10,581 bases of DNA from Lachnospiraceae bacterium (lineage in GTDB: Bacteria; Bacillota; Clostridia; Lachnospirales; Lachnospiraceae), in contig CAAGRP010000218.1 of assembly GCA_900772685.1 (NCBI GenBank), positions 1-10,581 on the forward strand, in the 5' to 3' direction. Both the position numbers and the translations under genes were made by a program. This document shows, one piece after another, positions 1 to 6,533 of the stretch (positions within the stretch are counted from its first letter, which is position 1; each line of letters opens with the position of its first letter). Below the pieces are notes generated by a model. The model did not search any database. It was given only the letters and a program-made list of their open reading frames with translations, and was not told the origin of the DNA.

Positions 1-551
1 ACCGATACAGCACAATTCTTAGGTACACCGCCCTGCCAGTAATCTGAAGGGTCTCTGTAAATCCTGTTTAAAAAAGCTCTGTAATAGCAGCCATGAGTGG
101 ATATCAGAATGGTCTTATCCTGATATTCGGGCTTTGTCGTTATCCTTTCGAAAGCCTTTCCGGCTCTTTTAATGACATCGCGTATGCTTTCACCATGGGG
201 CATTCCTTTAAATTCAAGAGGATGATCCTTAAACATATTATATTCGTCAAGAAGTACATTTCTGTTATCATCCTGGCATTTTCTGCCCTCATAATCCCCG
301 AAGCTGATCTCGATCAGCGCATCGTCGAATATAACAGGGATCTCACTGTTATTTAATACTATCTTCGCTGTCTCGGCAGCCCGCCTTAAAGGACTCGAAA
401 TGCAAAGATCAAAGCTTACATCCTTTAGTCCTTCCGACGTACACTCTGCCAGCTTTCTCCCCCTGTCATTAAGAGGGATATCTGTTCTTCCGGCAAGCAG
501 ATGATCTTTATTCCAATCCGTCTCGCCGTGTCTTATCACATATAAGCGCAT
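1..551 (-). CDS. Histidine phosphatase family protein (phosphoglycerate mutase superfamily), 3' end cut by window
   Basis: I translated this by eye: 183 codons are open from ATG at 551 to the left edge, so the C-terminus is missing; the family is usually about 200 residues. Visible motifs are RHGE at residues 7-10 (the phospho-accepting His is H8), GRTDIPLN at 21-28, SSPLRRA at 52-58 with the phosphate-binding Arg, a probable acid/base Glu at E81 in EISFGDYEG, and STHG at 151-154 with the second catalytic His (H153). These residues make it a likely active phosphatase or mutase; the substrate cannot be read from sequence (cobalamin-pathway CobC-like, sugar phosphate and broad phosphatases all share this pattern). 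The start follows GGTGAG a few bases upstream. It begins only 12 bases after the pheT stop, so it is probably the last or next gene of the pheST transcript, though no metabolic link is evident. Confidence 0.9.
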   Translation of the reverse strand, partial: MRLYVIRHGETDWNKDHLLAGRTDIPLNDRGRKLAECTSEGLKDVSFDLCISSPLRRAAETAKIVLNNSEIPVIFDDALIEISFGDYEGRKCQDDNRNVLLDEYNMFKDHPLEFKGMPHGESIRDVIKRAGKAFERITTKPEYQDKTILISTHGCYYRAFLNRIYRDPSDYWQGGVPKNCAVS

Positions 552-563
552 TATGCTCACCGT

Positions 564-2981
564 TTACTGTCTGAGCTGTATTCCAAGCTCCTCGAGACCG
601 TTAAGTATCTTTTTCATAGCTGAGGATATCTCCTGCTCTTCAAGTGTCTTCTCCTTTGATCTGAAGACGATGTTGTAGGCCATGGATTTAAATCCTTCCT
701 GTATCTGAGAGCCCTCATATATATCAAAAAGCGAAACGCTTTCAAGTATCTTTCCGCCGCGCTGTCTGATCACTTTTTCGATGGCAGCAGCCTGTACTTC
801 TTTAGGAACGACCATTGAAATGTCTCTTGTAACAGCCGGGAACTTTGCAATACCTTTATATTTTCTGTCAAATGTTGCAAACCTTACAAGTTCGGACATA
901 TCAAGAACAGCAATATAAGCCTTTGTTCCTATGCCGTATTCCTTTGCTGTTTCCGGATGGACCTCTCCAAGATAGCCGATAACAGTATCCTTATAAATAA
1001 CGTTTGCCTGGCGACCCGGATGAAGGAAGCTTATTCCAGCCTCGGGATCGTATTCCTCAAGCTCATGCATTCCTATCTTATCGAGAACCTCTTCTATAAC
1101 ACCCTTCATATTGTAGAAGTCTCCTTCGCCGTACATTCCGAGTGTAAGCATCATTTTCTCGATAGGAAGCTCTGTAAGCGGAAGCTGCTTTGGAATATAG
1201 ATATTTCCAAGCTCATATAATCTTACATTTTTATTTCTTCTGTTGTAATTGGTAGCAAGAGATGTAAGCATTCCGTTTACGGAAACAGTCCTCATTATAG
1301 AGAAGTCCTCTCCGAGCGGGTTGCGGATCTCAATAGCCTTTCTCTCAGGTGCATCCTTTGCGATACGAAGCTTATCGAATACCTTAGGGCTTTCAAACGA
1401 ATAGCACATTCCCTGTGAAAAGCCGCAGAATTCAACGACCTCTCTTGCTTTTTCCTCTACACGGATATCAAACGGAAGCTTTCCTGTTGTTGCCTCTCCC
1501 TTAGGAAGAGCCATAGGGATGTTATCATATCCGAAGAACCTTGCGACTTCCTCTGCGATATCGGCTGTCCTGTGTATATCCTGTCTGAATGTAGGTGCTA
1601 CGATCTCATCTGTTTTCTCATCATATGCAAGCTCTACCGAAGCGAGATATCCAAGCATCTCGTCCTTTGAAAGTGATGTTCCCAGAAGATCATTTATCTT
1701 TTCAGGCTCGAATTTAACTCTTGATTCATACACCTTTTCAGGATAAACATCGACAACACCGCCGACAACCTCTCCGCATCCAAGCTCCTCGATAAGCTGA
1801 CATGCCCTGTTTATTGCTTCGATAGCATTGTTCGGATCAAGTCCCTTTTCGAATTTTCCCGAAGCCTCGGTCCTTACACCTATACGCTTTGATGAAAGTC
1901 TGATATTTGTTCCGTCAAAATTAGCGGATTCGAATAAAACCGTATTTACATCATCCGTTATCATCGAGTTTTCTCCGCCCATGATACCGGCAAGACCTAC
2001 AGCCTTTTCGCTGTCACAGATCATAAGAACATCTCCATCAAGAACATGCTCTTTTCCGTCAAGCGTTACAAACTTCTCGTCTGCCGCCGCTCTTCTTACG
2101 ATTATCTTATTTCCGGAAATCGTATCAAGATCGTAGGCATGCATCGGCTGTCCGTATTCTTCCATTACAAAGTTTGTTATATCAACAAGATTGTTTATAG
2201 GACGGATACCGCTTGAAGCAAGTGCTCTCTGCATCCATTTAGGAGATGGTCCTATCTTTATATTCTTAACGACCCTTGCACAATATCTCTTGCAGAGATC
2301 ATTATCCTTTATCTCAACATTGATATAATCTGATGCTTTTTCCGAATTACCCTTTACCTCTACACACGGTGCATAGAATTTCTTTCTGAAGGTTGCTGCA
2401 GCTTCTCTTGCTATACCGATAACGCTGTAACAATCAACTCTGTTTGATGTAACCTCATATTCAAACAGGGTGTCATGAAGTCCGAGAACCTCTACAGCAT
2501 CTGCTCCCACTTCTGTATCCTCAGGGAAAATATAAAGTCCGTTTTCCGCTGCCTCAGGATAAAACTCATGTGAAGAACCGAGTTCTGCGATAGAGCACAT
2601 CATTCCTGCCGAAGGCACTCCTCTGAGTTTTCCGGCTTTTATCTTTGTTCCTCCCGGAACTCTCTTTCCGTCGTGTCCTGTTGCGACCTTTCCTCCGTCG
2701 AGGACCACAGGAACCTTTGCTCCCTCGAAAACATTAGGAGCTCCCGTAACTATCTGGATCTCTTCAGCTCCTATATTCACCTGACACACTACAAGCTTGT
2801 CCGCATCAGGATGCTTTTCTATTTTAACGACCTGTCCGACAACTATCTTGTCAAGATCTTCGTCAAGCTTTTCATATCCCTCTACCTTTGTACCTGAAAG
2901 GGTCATGGCATCCATATATTCCTGTGCGGTACAGTCAAGATCCGGGACATATCTTTTCATCCATGAATAAGATGTATTCAT
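564..2981 (-). CDS. pheT: Phenylalanine--tRNA ligase beta subunit
   Basis: The beta chain of the heterotetrameric (alpha-beta)2 enzyme that charges tRNA-Phe in the cytoplasm; it carries tRNA recognition and the editing site that clears Tyr-tRNA-Phe. At 805 residues it has the usual full bacterial length. The domain order is visible: an N-terminal OB-fold tRNA-binding domain around residues 40-150 (VGQVVKIEKHPDADKL at its start), a B3/B4 editing region around 210-400 (including RPINNLVDITNFVMEEYGQP), a B5 domain around 410-480, a catalytic-like core to about 700, and the anticodon-binding FDX-ACB domain at 711-805, opening with KFPAVTRDISMVV. ATG at 2981 is preceded by AAAGGAG about 10 bases upstream and lies 30 bases after the pheS stop, so the two subunits are co-transcribed. 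No truncation or frameshift is seen. Confidence 0.98.
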   Translation of the reverse strand: MNTSYSWMKRYVPDLDCTAQEYMDAMTLSGTKVEGYEKLDEDLDKIVVGQVVKIEKHPDADKLVVCQVNIGAEEIQIVTGAPNVFEGAKVPVVLDGGKVATGHDGKRVPGGTKIKAGKLRGVPSAGMMCSIAELGSSHEFYPEAAENGLYIFPEDTEVGADAVEVLGLHDTLFEYEVTSNRVDCYSVIGIAREAAATFRKKFYAPCVEVKGNSEKASDYINVEIKDNDLCKRYCARVVKNIKIGPSPKWMQRALASSGIRPINNLVDITNFVMEEYGQPMHAYDLDTISGNKIIVRRAAADEKFVTLDGKEHVLDGDVLMICDSEKAVGLAGIMGGENSMITDDVNTVLFESANFDGTNIRLSSKRIGVRTEASGKFEKGLDPNNAIEAINRACQLIEELGCGEVVGGVVDVYPEKVYESRVKFEPEKINDLLGTSLSKDEMLGYLASVELAYDEKTDEIVAPTFRQDIHRTADIAEEVARFFGYDNIPMALPKGEATTGKLPFDIRVEEKAREVVEFCGFSQGMCYSFESPKVFDKLRIAKDAPERKAIEIRNPLGEDFSIMRTVSVNGMLTSLATNYNRRNKNVRLYELGNIYIPKQLPLTELPIEKMMLTLGMYGEGDFYNMKGVIEEVLDKIGMHELEEYDPEAGISFLHPGRQANVIYKDTVIGYLGEVHPETAKEYGIGTKAYIAVLDMSELVRFATFDRKYKGIAKFPAVTRDISMVVPKEVQAAAIEKVIRQRGGKILESVSLFDIYEGSQIQEGFKSMAYNIVFRSKEKTLEEQEISSAMKKILNGLEELGIQLRQ

Positions 2982-3011
2982 TTTATAAAATCTCCTTTAT
3001 AGACAGAATTA

Positions 3012-4046
3012 TCAGAACTGATTCAAAAATCTGATGTCATTTTCATACAACAAACGCATATCATCGATCTCGTACTTGAGAAGAGCGATCCTCTCAAGAC
3101 CGACACCGAAAGCAAATCCTGTATATTTTTCCGGATCAATGCCGCACATCTCAAATACATGAGGATGAACCATTCCGCAGCCTAAGATCTCGATCCAGCC
3201 TTCTCCCTTGCAGAAACGACAGCCTTTTCCTCCGCATTTAAAGCAGCTGACATCCATCTCTGCGCTTGGCTCTGTGAACGGGAAATGATGAGGGCGGAAT
3301 TTTGTTTTTGTATCAGGTCCGAAGAGCTCTGTTGCGAACTCCTGAAGTGTACCCTTAAGATCCGCAAATGTAATATGCTCGTCTACAACAAGACCTTCTA
3401 TCTGATGGAAGGAAGGAGAATGTGTTGCATCCACCTCGTCGGATCTGAACACTCGTCCCGGTGAGATCATTCTTATAGGCAGTTTACCCTTTTCCATGAC
3501 ACGTGCCTGGCACGGGGATGTCTGCGTACGAAGTACGATCTCAGGATTGATATAAAATGTATCCTGCTCATCCTTTGCCGGATGGTTTGCAGGTATATTT
3601 AACTTTTCAAAATTATAAAGATCATATTCTATCTCGGGTCCCTGAACTACCTCATATCCCATACCGATGAAGATCCTCTCAACCTCGTTAAGAGCGATCG
3701 TATTCGGATGACTGTGTCCTATAACAGACTTTTTAGCCGGAAGCGTAACATCTATTTTTTCTGCCGCAAGCTTTTTCTCAAGCTGGATCTTTTCCATTCG
3801 GCTCTTAACATCTTCTATATGCTCTTCGATCTTTACTCTGGCATCGTTCACAAGCTGTCCGACAGCCGGTCTGTCTTTAGGATCTACATCCTTCATGCTT
3901 TTCAGTACGGACGTAAGCTCTCCTTTTTTTCCGAGCATACTGACACGGATACTGTTCAGGATTTCCATATTTTCAGCTGATTCGATGCTTTTTTGAGCCT
4001 TCTCTATAAGACTGTCAAGCTTGCCTTTAATATCATTAGTTAACAC
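3012..4046 (-). CDS. pheS: Phenylalanine--tRNA ligase alpha subunit, GTG start
   Basis: Catalytic alpha chain of phenylalanyl-tRNA synthetase (class II), which makes Phe-AMP and transfers Phe to tRNA-Phe. It has 344 residues, normal for the family. The N-terminal coiled coil that binds tRNA spans about 1-90. Class II core motifs follow: LRTQTSPCQARVM (172-184), GRVFRSDEVDATHSPSFHQIEG (197-218), and the C-terminal motif 3 region GFAFGVGLERIALLKY (310-325). Four cysteines, C268, C271, C276 and C279, form a CxxC-x4-CxxC knuckle just before GWIEILGCGMVHP; such an insert is found in many Firmicutes PheS proteins and may bind zinc. The start codon is GTG (4046-4044), with GGAGG at 4059-4055, 8 bases away. 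The nearby ATG a few bases on is out of frame, so GTG is the only reasonable choice. It heads pheS-pheT. Confidence 0.98.
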   Translation of the reverse strand: MLTNDIKGKLDSLIEKAQKSIESAENMEILNSIRVSMLGKKGELTSVLKSMKDVDPKDRPAVGQLVNDARVKIEEHIEDVKSRMEKIQLEKKLAAEKIDVTLPAKKSVIGHSHPNTIALNEVERIFIGMGYEVVQGPEIEYDLYNFEKLNIPANHPAKDEQDTFYINPEIVLRTQTSPCQARVMEKGKLPIRMISPGRVFRSDEVDATHSPSFHQIEGLVVDEHITFADLKGTLQEFATELFGPDTKTKFRPHHFPFTEPSAEMDVSCFKCGGKGCRFCKGEGWIEILGCGMVHPHVFEMCGIDPEKYTGFAFGVGLERIALLKYEIDDMRLLYENDIRFLNQF

Positions 4047-4066
4047 TTTGGGAACCTCCGAAATTT

Positions 4067-4098
4067 AGTATATATGTAAAATGCAAACTGCATATTTT
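4067..4098 (-). promoter_or_regulatory. Possible pheS promoter -10 with a short upstream dyad
   Basis: TATACT (4072-4067) is a 5/6 match to a -10 box and would start transcription just ahead of the GGAGG site, giving a very short leader. No convincing -35 lies 16-18 bases upstream (the best is ATATGC). Immediately upstream is a small inverted repeat, ATGCA-gtt-TGCAT, flanked by A-rich and T-rich runs (about 4098-4079), which could be an operator or just AT-rich chance. Since the preceding RNA gene ends in a terminator, pheST needs its own promoter in this roughly 80-base stretch; this is the best candidate. Confidence 0.3.
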
Positions 4099-4126
4099 TT
4101 TCGAAATCAAGTCTATCCTTTAACGC

Positions 4127-4167
4127 AAGAAAAGAGCTGTCTCCTATTTCTTTGTAGGATTAAGCTC
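4127..4167 (-). terminator. Rho-independent terminator after the 6S RNA
   Basis: On the minus strand GAGCT (4167-4163) pairs with AGCTC (4138-4134), and inside it TCCTA pairs with TAGGA. The two stems are separated by a small TAA/GAC internal loop and closed by an 8-base loop. The stem is followed at once by TTTTCTT (4133-4127). This is a classic intrinsic terminator; it separates the 6S RNA gene from pheS and means pheST is probably not read from upstream. Confidence 0.75.
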
Positions 4168-4200
4168 ATTTCAACACACAATATTATGGTGCGTACACTT

Positions 4201-4389
4201 TCTGACCACCCGGAGTGCCGTCCCCTGTATTTTGACTCCTAGCAAAGCTAGGTGGGTTCAAACCGCAAGTAAGATCTCTGCCTTCCACCAACATGAGGCC
4301 TGACATCAAAAATACTGATATAGGTATCCCTGTTTAAAGTAATTGTAGGTTCAAAATAACAGGGTTATCGAACACACCAGGCGGTCAGA
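4201..4389 (-). ncRNA. ssrS: 6S RNA (regulator of sigma-A RNA polymerase)
   Basis: 6S RNA mimics an open promoter, binds housekeeping RNA polymerase and is used as template for short pRNAs. The sequence shows the defining shape. The 5' end TCTGACCGCCTGGTGTG (4389-4373) pairs with the 3' end CACTCCGGGTGGTCAGA (4217-4201) at 16 of 17 positions, counting G-U pairs. A second 13-bp stem joins CCCTGTTATTTTGA (4364-4351, one bulged T) to TCAAAATACAGGG (4235-4223). A large central region then leads to an apical arm containing GGCCT/AGGC, and a small CCTAGC-TTT-GCTAGG hairpin sits on the 3' side of the bubble. GTTCG right after the closing stem and GGCACTCCGG near the 3' end resemble the corresponding parts of E. 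coli 6S, which fixes the strand. Length, about 189 nt, is typical. The exact ends are inferred from pairing. It lies between fba and pheS and is followed by a terminator. Confidence 0.82.
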
Positions 4390-4391
4390 TT

Positions 4392-4420
4392 CAAAACGAG
4401 ATAAAACTTATCTCATTTTG
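4392..4420 (-). terminator. Perfect 13-bp hairpin after fba, probable terminator
   Basis: CAAAATGAGATAA (4420-4408) pairs fully with TTATCTCGTTTTG (4404-4392), including one T-G pair, around a 3-base loop. It begins 11 bases after the fba stop codon. The T-rich 3' arm (GTTTTG) may serve as a weak U tract, but no clean run of T follows, so termination may be partial. The stem ends 2 bases before the inferred 5' end of the 6S RNA, so it may also act as a processing signal or overlap the 6S promoter. Confidence 0.5.
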
Positions 4421-4431
4421 ATATCTTTAAT

Positions 4432-5400
4432 TCAGGCTTTTCCTGCTGATCCGAGAACGTTCTGGATCTTATGAGCAACCATATCTTTAACTGCCTGACG
4501 AGCAGGTTTAAGATACTGACGTGGGTCAAAGTGATCCGGATGCTCTGCCATATATTTACGGATAGTTGCTGTCATAGCAAGACGGATATCGGAGTCGATA
4601 TTGATCTTACATACAGCAAGCTCAGCTGCATGACGAAGCTCATCTTCCGGAATACCGATAGCATCAGGCATATTTCCGCCGTACTGGTTAACGATCTTAA
4701 CGAATTCCTGAGGAACTGATGATGATCCGTGAAGAACGATCGGGAAGCCGGGAAGTCTCTTGATGCACTCTTCAAGAACGTCGAAACGAAGTGGTGGCGG
4801 AACAAGGATTCCGTCAGCGTTTCTTGTACACTGAGAAGCTTTGAATTTATATGCTCCGTGTGATGTTCCGATTGCTATAGCAAGTGAATCACATCCTGTC
4901 TTTGAAACAAACTCTTCAACCTCTTCCGGACGAGTATAGCTTTCTTTTCCTGCCTCAACAACAACCTCATCCTCTACACCTGCAAGTGTTCCGAGCTCAG
5001 CCTCAACAACTACACCGTGATCATGAGCGTACTCAACAACCTGCTTTGTGATTGCAATGTTCTCTGCAAAAGATTTTGAAGAAGCATCGATCATAACAGA
5101 TGTAAATCCGCCGTCGATACATGATTTGCAGATTTCAAAACTATCGCCGTGATCAAGATGAAGAGCGATCGGGATCTCAGGATTCTCGATAACTGCTGCT
5201 TCTACCATCTTTACAAGGTATGTGTGGTTAGCATATGCACGAGCACCTTTTGAAACCTGAAGAATAACCGGGCTCTTAAGTTCTCCGGCTGCTTCTGTGA
5301 TACCCTGTACGATCTCCATGTTGTTTACGTTAAATGCACCGATTGCGTATCCGCCGTCATAGGCTTTAGCAAACATCTCTTTTGTAGTTACGAGTGACAT
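4432..5400 (-). CDS. fba: Class II fructose-1,6-bisphosphate aldolase
   Basis: Zinc-dependent aldolase that splits fructose 1,6-bisphosphate into glyceraldehyde 3-phosphate and dihydroxyacetone phosphate in cytoplasmic glycolysis and runs backward in gluconeogenesis. With the start used here it has 322 residues. HLDHGDS at 81-87 gives the catalytic Asp (D83) and zinc ligand H84; further metal ligands are in GTSHGAY (H181) and VLHGSS (H224). VEAELGTLAG (132-141) and the phosphate/substrate loop KINIDSD (265-271) are also present. The frame is open to ATG at 5448, but ATG at 5400 is preceded by AGGAGG at ideal spacing and begins MSLVTTKEMF, the usual N-terminus, so the 16 extra residues are rejected. 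It appears to be a single-gene unit with its own AT-rich promoter region and a hairpin after the stop. Confidence 0.96.
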   Translation of the reverse strand: MSLVTTKEMFAKAYDGGYAIGAFNVNNMEIVQGITEAAGELKSPVILQVSKGARAYANHTYLVKMVEAAVIENPEIPIALHLDHGDSFEICKSCIDGGFTSVMIDASSKSFAENIAITKQVVEYAHDHGVVVEAELGTLAGVEDEVVVEAGKESYTRPEEVEEFVSKTGCDSLAIAIGTSHGAYKFKASQCTRNADGILVPPPLRFDVLEECIKRLPGFPIVLHGSSSVPQEFVKIVNQYGGNMPDAIGIPEDELRHAAELAVCKINIDSDIRLAMTATIRKYMAEHPDHFDPRQYLKPARQAVKDMVAHKIQNVLGSAGKA

Positions 5401-5451
5401 TTTTACCCTCCTTTTTGCACCTTTAATGCAATTGTTTCTTTTGCTCATTTA

Positions 5452-5480
5452 ACTTTAACAGTTTATTCCATAGAATACAA
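5452..5480 (-). promoter_or_regulatory. Candidate sigma-A promoter of fba (proximal)
   Basis: TTGTAT (5480-5475) and TAAAGT (5457-5452) are separated by 17 bases, each matching 4 of 6 consensus positions. Transcription would start near 5445 and give a leader of about 45 bases ending in AGGAGG. The match is weak and the region is very AT-rich, so chance is possible. Confidence 0.3.
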
Positions 5481-5510
5481 TATTTTTAAGAATTTTTCTC
5501 CAAAAAACAG

Positions 5511-5539
5511 ATCATATTTTATTTTGGTAATTACAATAA
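5511..5539 (-). promoter_or_regulatory. Candidate distal fba promoter, -35 inside a palindrome
   Basis: TATGAT (5516-5511) is a 5/6 match to the -10 box. A poor -35, TTATTG (5539-5534), sits 17 bases upstream and lies in one arm of the 36-base dyad at 5533-5568, so a regulator on that dyad would cover it. This is only a candidate. Confidence 0.22.
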
Positions 5540-5568
5540 ACTGCCTATTTAAATATACACTTTATTGT
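5533..5568. repeat. 36-base imperfect palindrome upstream of fba
   Basis: The left half opens with ACAATAAA and the right half closes with TTTATTGT, and the centre reads TATTTAAATA. Of 18 paired positions 15 match. It lies in the intergenic stretch between the DUF6273-like gene (stop at 5620) and fba. It could be an operator for fba, or a weak terminator-like stem for the operon upstream, but no T run follows on the minus strand. Apart from this dyad and the two promoter candidates I see nothing else in the AT-rich spacer 5401-5619. Confidence 0.45.
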
Positions 5569-5619
5569 GCATTTTTCAATTAAAGATTTTTTATATTTGG
5601 TTTTTTATATATTTTTATT

Positions 5620-6504
5620 TTATATAAGACTTATCCAGACTGCAGGACGAACCCCGTACTGACTGCTGTTAACATAGAATCCGTACTCGAATATATAGCC
5701 GCTGAAATTCACTACGGCCGCATTGTACATATTTCCGCCGTTTGACCTGAGCCACCAGTAGCTTCCGTTCGTGTCTCCGTTAACGTATACGCCCTTGTCC
5801 ACAGCATATTCCGTGGGATAAGCTATCCTGTCGGAATCATAATCGCTGAATCGCTTAACCTCTTTTATAGACGGGATAAAGACCTTGTCCCTTGTATTTT
5901 CGCTTGCGGCAGTCTTATAGCTGTGATTTTCGGGATTGGCATTTTCTTTTTCGAGTATCAGTGCTTTTTCTTCTTTGGTAAAGCAAATGTCATAAAACTC
6001 GTTGTTTAACCACTTCCTGATAATGCTGTTCTTCCATGGAGTGTCGACGATTTCTTTTGCAAACTGCATTTGTTCGATAACATGCGTTGTAACGATCAGA
6101 ACTCTGTTGTCCTTATACATAAGGACATCCCATTCAAGCGGAGCAGGTGCACCGTTCGGCTTTTGAGGATATTTCCCGAAATATATGTGAGGGATATCGT
6201 CACTCCCGAAGCATTTAAGATTCAGTGCTCTTATCTGCTCCTTTACTTCATTTATCGCATCCTGCTTGTCTCTGATATCATTTTCAAGATTCTCTATCTC
6301 TTTGGTTCTTTTTTTCTTTACGGACTTTATCATAAATACAGATTTGATCATATCCTGCTTTATAGCCGATATCTTGCTTCTGATATCTCTGATCTCAAGC
6401 TCGGTCCTTCTTATAGAGTCGGTCAACACCTTCTCCTGCTGCCAGAATATGGCAAGGCATCCGAGATTCTCAAGAAATCTGTCCTTATTAAAACTTCGCT
6501 CCAT
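5620..6504 (-). CDS. Coiled-coil protein with C-terminal DUF6273-like domain, function unknown
   Basis: A 294-residue protein with no signal peptide or membrane segment visible, so probably cytoplasmic. Residues about 23-95 form a charged, heptad-like helix rich in K, E, I and L, broken by a basic KKKR stretch near 63-66. Residues about 104-294 match the pattern I know as DUF6273: IYFGKYPQ (107-114), a PLEWDVL strand (122-128), W157 and KWLNNEF (164-170), DKVFIPSI (206-213), WWLRS (250-254) and a terminal GVRPAVWISL (284-293). The segment between WWLRS and VRP is rich in N, Y and F. Start choice: an in-frame ATG at 6537 overlaps the clpC stop as ATGA, but ATG at 6504 has GGGAG 8 bases upstream, so I prefer 6504 and keep 6537 as an alternative. 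It directly follows clpC in the operon. No catalytic residues are recognised and the function is open. Confidence 0.8.
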   Translation of the reverse strand: MERSFNKDRFLENLGCLAIFWQQEKVLTDSIRRTELEIRDIRSKISAIKQDMIKSVFMIKSVKKKRTKEIENLENDIRDKQDAINEVKEQIRALNLKCFGSDDIPHIYFGKYPQKPNGAPAPLEWDVLMYKDNRVLIVTTHVIEQMQFAKEIVDTPWKNSIIRKWLNNEFYDICFTKEEKALILEKENANPENHSYKTAASENTRDKVFIPSIKEVKRFSDYDSDRIAYPTEYAVDKGVYVNGDTNGSYWWLRSNGGNMYNAAVVNFSGYIFEYGFYVNSSQYGVRPAVWISLI

Positions 6505-6533
6505 GTAAAATGCTCCCGTAACATACCGTGATA

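Noticed and set aside
268..279. Frameshift check in the histidine phosphatase gene
   Set aside because: The frame is continuous and all catalytic motifs (RHGE, E81, STHG) are in one frame, so the gene is intact as far as the window shows.
4251..4290. Plus-strand tRNA-like pieces: GGTTCAAACC followed by a CCACCA end
   Set aside because: No acceptor, D or anticodon arm can be built around them, the T-stem fails after one pair, and both pieces lie inside stems of the minus-strand 6S RNA.
4047..4431. T-box riboswitch upstream of pheS
   Set aside because: The GGGTGGTC stretch at 4212-4205 looks like part of a T-box core but lacks the following ACC and belongs to the 17-position closing stem of the 6S fold; a terminator then separates it from pheS.
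5401..5448. N-terminal extension of fba from ATG at 5448
   Set aside because: The extra 16 residues are basic and unlike aldolases, and the AGGAGG site is placed for ATG at 5400.
6070..6531. Plus-strand open frame of 153 codons
   Set aside because: It is the antisense of the coiled-coil/DUF6273 gene, has no ribosome site and its protein is low-complexity hydrophobic; other plus-strand frames in the window are the same kind of shadow.
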